Positions 62,669 through 64,000 of a DNA stretch of 64,000 nucleotides are shown here, in pieces (positions within the stretch are counted from its first letter, which is position 1; every line of letters begins with the position of its first letter). The translations under genes and the position numbers were made by a program. This DNA comes from Acetobacterium wieringae (GTDB taxonomy: Bacteria > Bacillota > Clostridia > Eubacteriales > Eubacteriaceae): contig NZ_LKEU01000035.1 in NCBI RefSeq assembly GCF_001766835.1, positions 124,001-188,000 on the forward strand, in the 5' to 3' direction. The notes below the pieces were generated by a model. That model had not been told where the DNA came from, did not search any database, and saw only the letters and a program-made list of their open reading frames with translations.

Positions 62669-63685
62669 ATGCGAATTACCTATCGAATGATGACCTCAAA
62701 GTATTCCACCAATTTAAATAGCCTGTCATCTGATTTGGATAAACTGAATACTCAGGTGGCAACCGGACGAAAATATGCCAAAACCTCGGAGGATGTGTCA
62801 TCAGCGGTACGAGGGTATCAAATCAGACGGAATCTGGCTAAGGTAGAGGGATATCGGGATAATATTCAACATGCCGATGGATTTCTAACCAACTCGGAAA
62901 CGACGTTAGGTCAAATTGAATCATCGCTGGCAGAAGCCACTGATAAAATATTGCAGGGAATGAATGGTACGACCAGTAAAGGAGATCGGAAGATCATTGC
63001 CACTGAGTTGCGCACTATTCAATCACAGATGTTGGAAACTATGAATACCGAAATTACCGGTACCTATCTTTTTGGTGGCACCAATAATCAGAAACCCTTC
63101 GAGGTTGTAGGTGGAAAACTTCAGTATAACGGTGTCAACTTGGATGATCTTGTAAAAGGCTCAACTGAGGCGAATAAACTGGAGAATGACAGTATGTATG
63201 TGGATATCGGCCTTGGCGTTAAATTTGACGAAACCACTGGGGAAGTCGATCGGAATTCGGTTTTTAACTATTCCTTCCCAGGTCTGAGTTTTATCGGAAT
63301 GGGAAAAAATTCGACCGCAGTATCGGGTGAAGATGTATCAAATAATCTCTATGATTTATTGGGTCGCATTGCCACGGAGTTTGAAAAGTCAGACGGTGCT
63401 TATTCATCAAAAACTGTTGACAGTTTATATGGATTATTTAAAGAGAATAGCTTAAAAGCGTATCAGACAACGACGGAGATTGGCGCAAAAACCCAGTATT
63501 TGGAATTTATGACGACCCGCTATGAAACCCAAAATTTCAACTTGCAGGAACGGCAAACGGAGGTTGAAGGCGTTGACGCTGCTTTTACCTATATCGCTTT
63601 TCAAAGTCAGAAGGTTGCTTATCAGGCGGCTTTGCAAATGGGGCAAAGTGTGGTTCAGCAGTCCGTTTTTGACTATATGTCTTAA
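62669..63685 (+). CDS. flgL: Hook-filament junction protein FlgL (HAP3)
   Basis: A 338-residue flagellin-like junction protein. The N-terminal flagellin-like helices (MMTSKYSTNLNSLSSDLDKLN then VATGRKYAKTSEDVS) and FGGTNNQKPFE are typical of FlgL. It is the second junction ring, on top of FlgK. Close-spaced in the flgK operon. Confidence 0.94.
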   Translation: MRITYRMMTSKYSTNLNSLSSDLDKLNTQVATGRKYAKTSEDVSSAVRGYQIRRNLAKVEGYRDNIQHADGFLTNSETTLGQIESSLAEATDKILQGMNGTTSKGDRKIIATELRTIQSQMLETMNTEITGTYLFGGTNNQKPFEVVGGKLQYNGVNLDDLVKGSTEANKLENDSMYVDIGLGVKFDETTGEVDRNSVFNYSFPGLSFIGMGKNSTAVSGEDVSNNLYDLLGRIATEFEKSDGAYSSKTVDSLYGLFKENSLKAYQTTTEIGAKTQYLEFMTTRYETQNFNLQERQTEVEGVDAAFTYIAFQSQKVAYQAALQMGQSVVQQSVFDYMS

Positions 63686-63707
63686 ATGAGGAAGAAAGGA
63701 GGAGGTT

Positions 63708-64000
63708 ATGGAACAATTAATTACGATTGAAACCGTCCCAATTAAGATCGAATATGTTGAGAAGGAACCGTTAGCGTTATCATCCGTTCATTCCCAAAAT
63801 CGTCAATCTGATAACCAGATTGAAGCACAGCCGGTTCAGACTCAGCCAATTCGCATCAACCTTCAGGATTCTTTTGTTCCCAGCTCTACCTATAATTGGG
63901 ATAACTCAACCTATACCGCAACAGCCAAGATTGGTGATGACGGCAATTTAAAACTGAATATTCAAATGGAAGATGGGGATTCCCGGGCAATCCGCTTTAC
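63708..64000 (+). CDS. DUF6470 (YviE)-like flagellar-cluster protein, cut by the window edge
   Basis: The first 97 codons of a gene that runs off the right edge. The N-terminus reads MEQLITIETVPIKIEYV, with the PIKIE motif expected of the DUF6470 family, followed by a polar, Gln-rich segment. GGAGGAGG stands upstream of the ATG. Its place after flgL matches yviE in the Bacillus order flgM-yvyG-flgK-flgL-yviE-fliW-csrA, so fliW and csrA may follow outside the window. Confidence 0.75.
   Translation, partial: MEQLITIETVPIKIEYVEKEPLALSSVHSQNRQSDNQIEAQPVQTQPIRINLQDSFVPSSTYNWDNSTYTATAKIGDDGNLKLNIQMEDGDSRAIRF

Noticed and set aside
1..64000. CRISPR arrays, insertion sequences, tRNA or rRNA genes
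   Set aside because: I saw no regularly spaced repeats, transposase frames or tRNA/rRNA sequence signatures; the only repeats are the REP-like units and the feo-flanking pair.

Overview
The window is chromosomal DNA of a motile, Gram-positive-type anaerobe of the Eubacteriales. Gene order and protein character suggest an acetogen of the Acetobacterium/Eubacterium group; that genus-level placement is inference from memory, not a search. Support for the Firmicute assignment comes from PolC-type DNA polymerase, HPr kinase, a glycine T-box leader, FliY with CheC-type phosphatase sites, FlbD, CheC/CheD, strong GGAGG ribosome binding sites and moderately AT-rich DNA. Several genes appear to start at TTG. 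No phage, insertion sequence, CRISPR array, rRNA or tRNA gene was seen.

Left part (1-13100): a lipid/isoprenoid/replication operon uppS-cdsA-rseP-ispG-polC behind a good sigma-A promoter. The RseP copy appears to lack its PDZ domain. dxr, often found inside this operon in related bacteria, lies about 2.4 kb past polC on the other strand. A TetR regulator, an MFS transporter and an iron-type alcohol dehydrogenase fill the rest.

Middle (13100-36500): ftsE-ftsX are flanked by two paralogous secreted coiled-coil/M23 peptidases, followed by a C-terminal processing protease. Next come uvrB (with an SOS box on its promoter), uvrA, a ferrous-iron module (feoA, feoB and a small Cys-rich membrane protein) behind a promoter containing a Fur-like box, a cold-shock gene with a long structured leader, an 82-residue orphan, uvrC, hprK, a PHP-domain hydrolase, a DegV protein and prfA. 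A separate well-promoted gene encodes a ferredoxin-like protein with four [4Fe-4S] motifs. glyS is on the minus strand behind a glycine T-box. The feo module is bracketed by an imperfect 28-bp direct repeat.

Right part (36500-64000): a Na/phosphate cotransporter-PhoU protein, then a flagellar/chemotaxis supercluster all on the plus strand. It opens with a cyclic-di-GMP-I (GEMM) riboswitch and terminator, then fliK-flgD-FlgD-linked small protein-flgE, an internal terminator and promoter, flbD-motA-motB-fliM-fliY-cheY-fliO-fliP-fliQ-fliR-flhB-flhA-sigma28-two rod proteins-fapA-like-cheC-cheD, then cheW-cheB, a cluster of REP-like palindromes, and a sigma-28-type promoter driving flgM-flgN-flgK-flgL and the start of a DUF6470-like gene cut by the window edge. 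The expected control is therefore layered: c-di-GMP termination of the early operon, then sigma-28/FlgM control of the late operon. Genes not seen here (flgBC, fliEFGHIJ, flhF, flhG, cheA, cheR, flagellin) must be elsewhere or absent.
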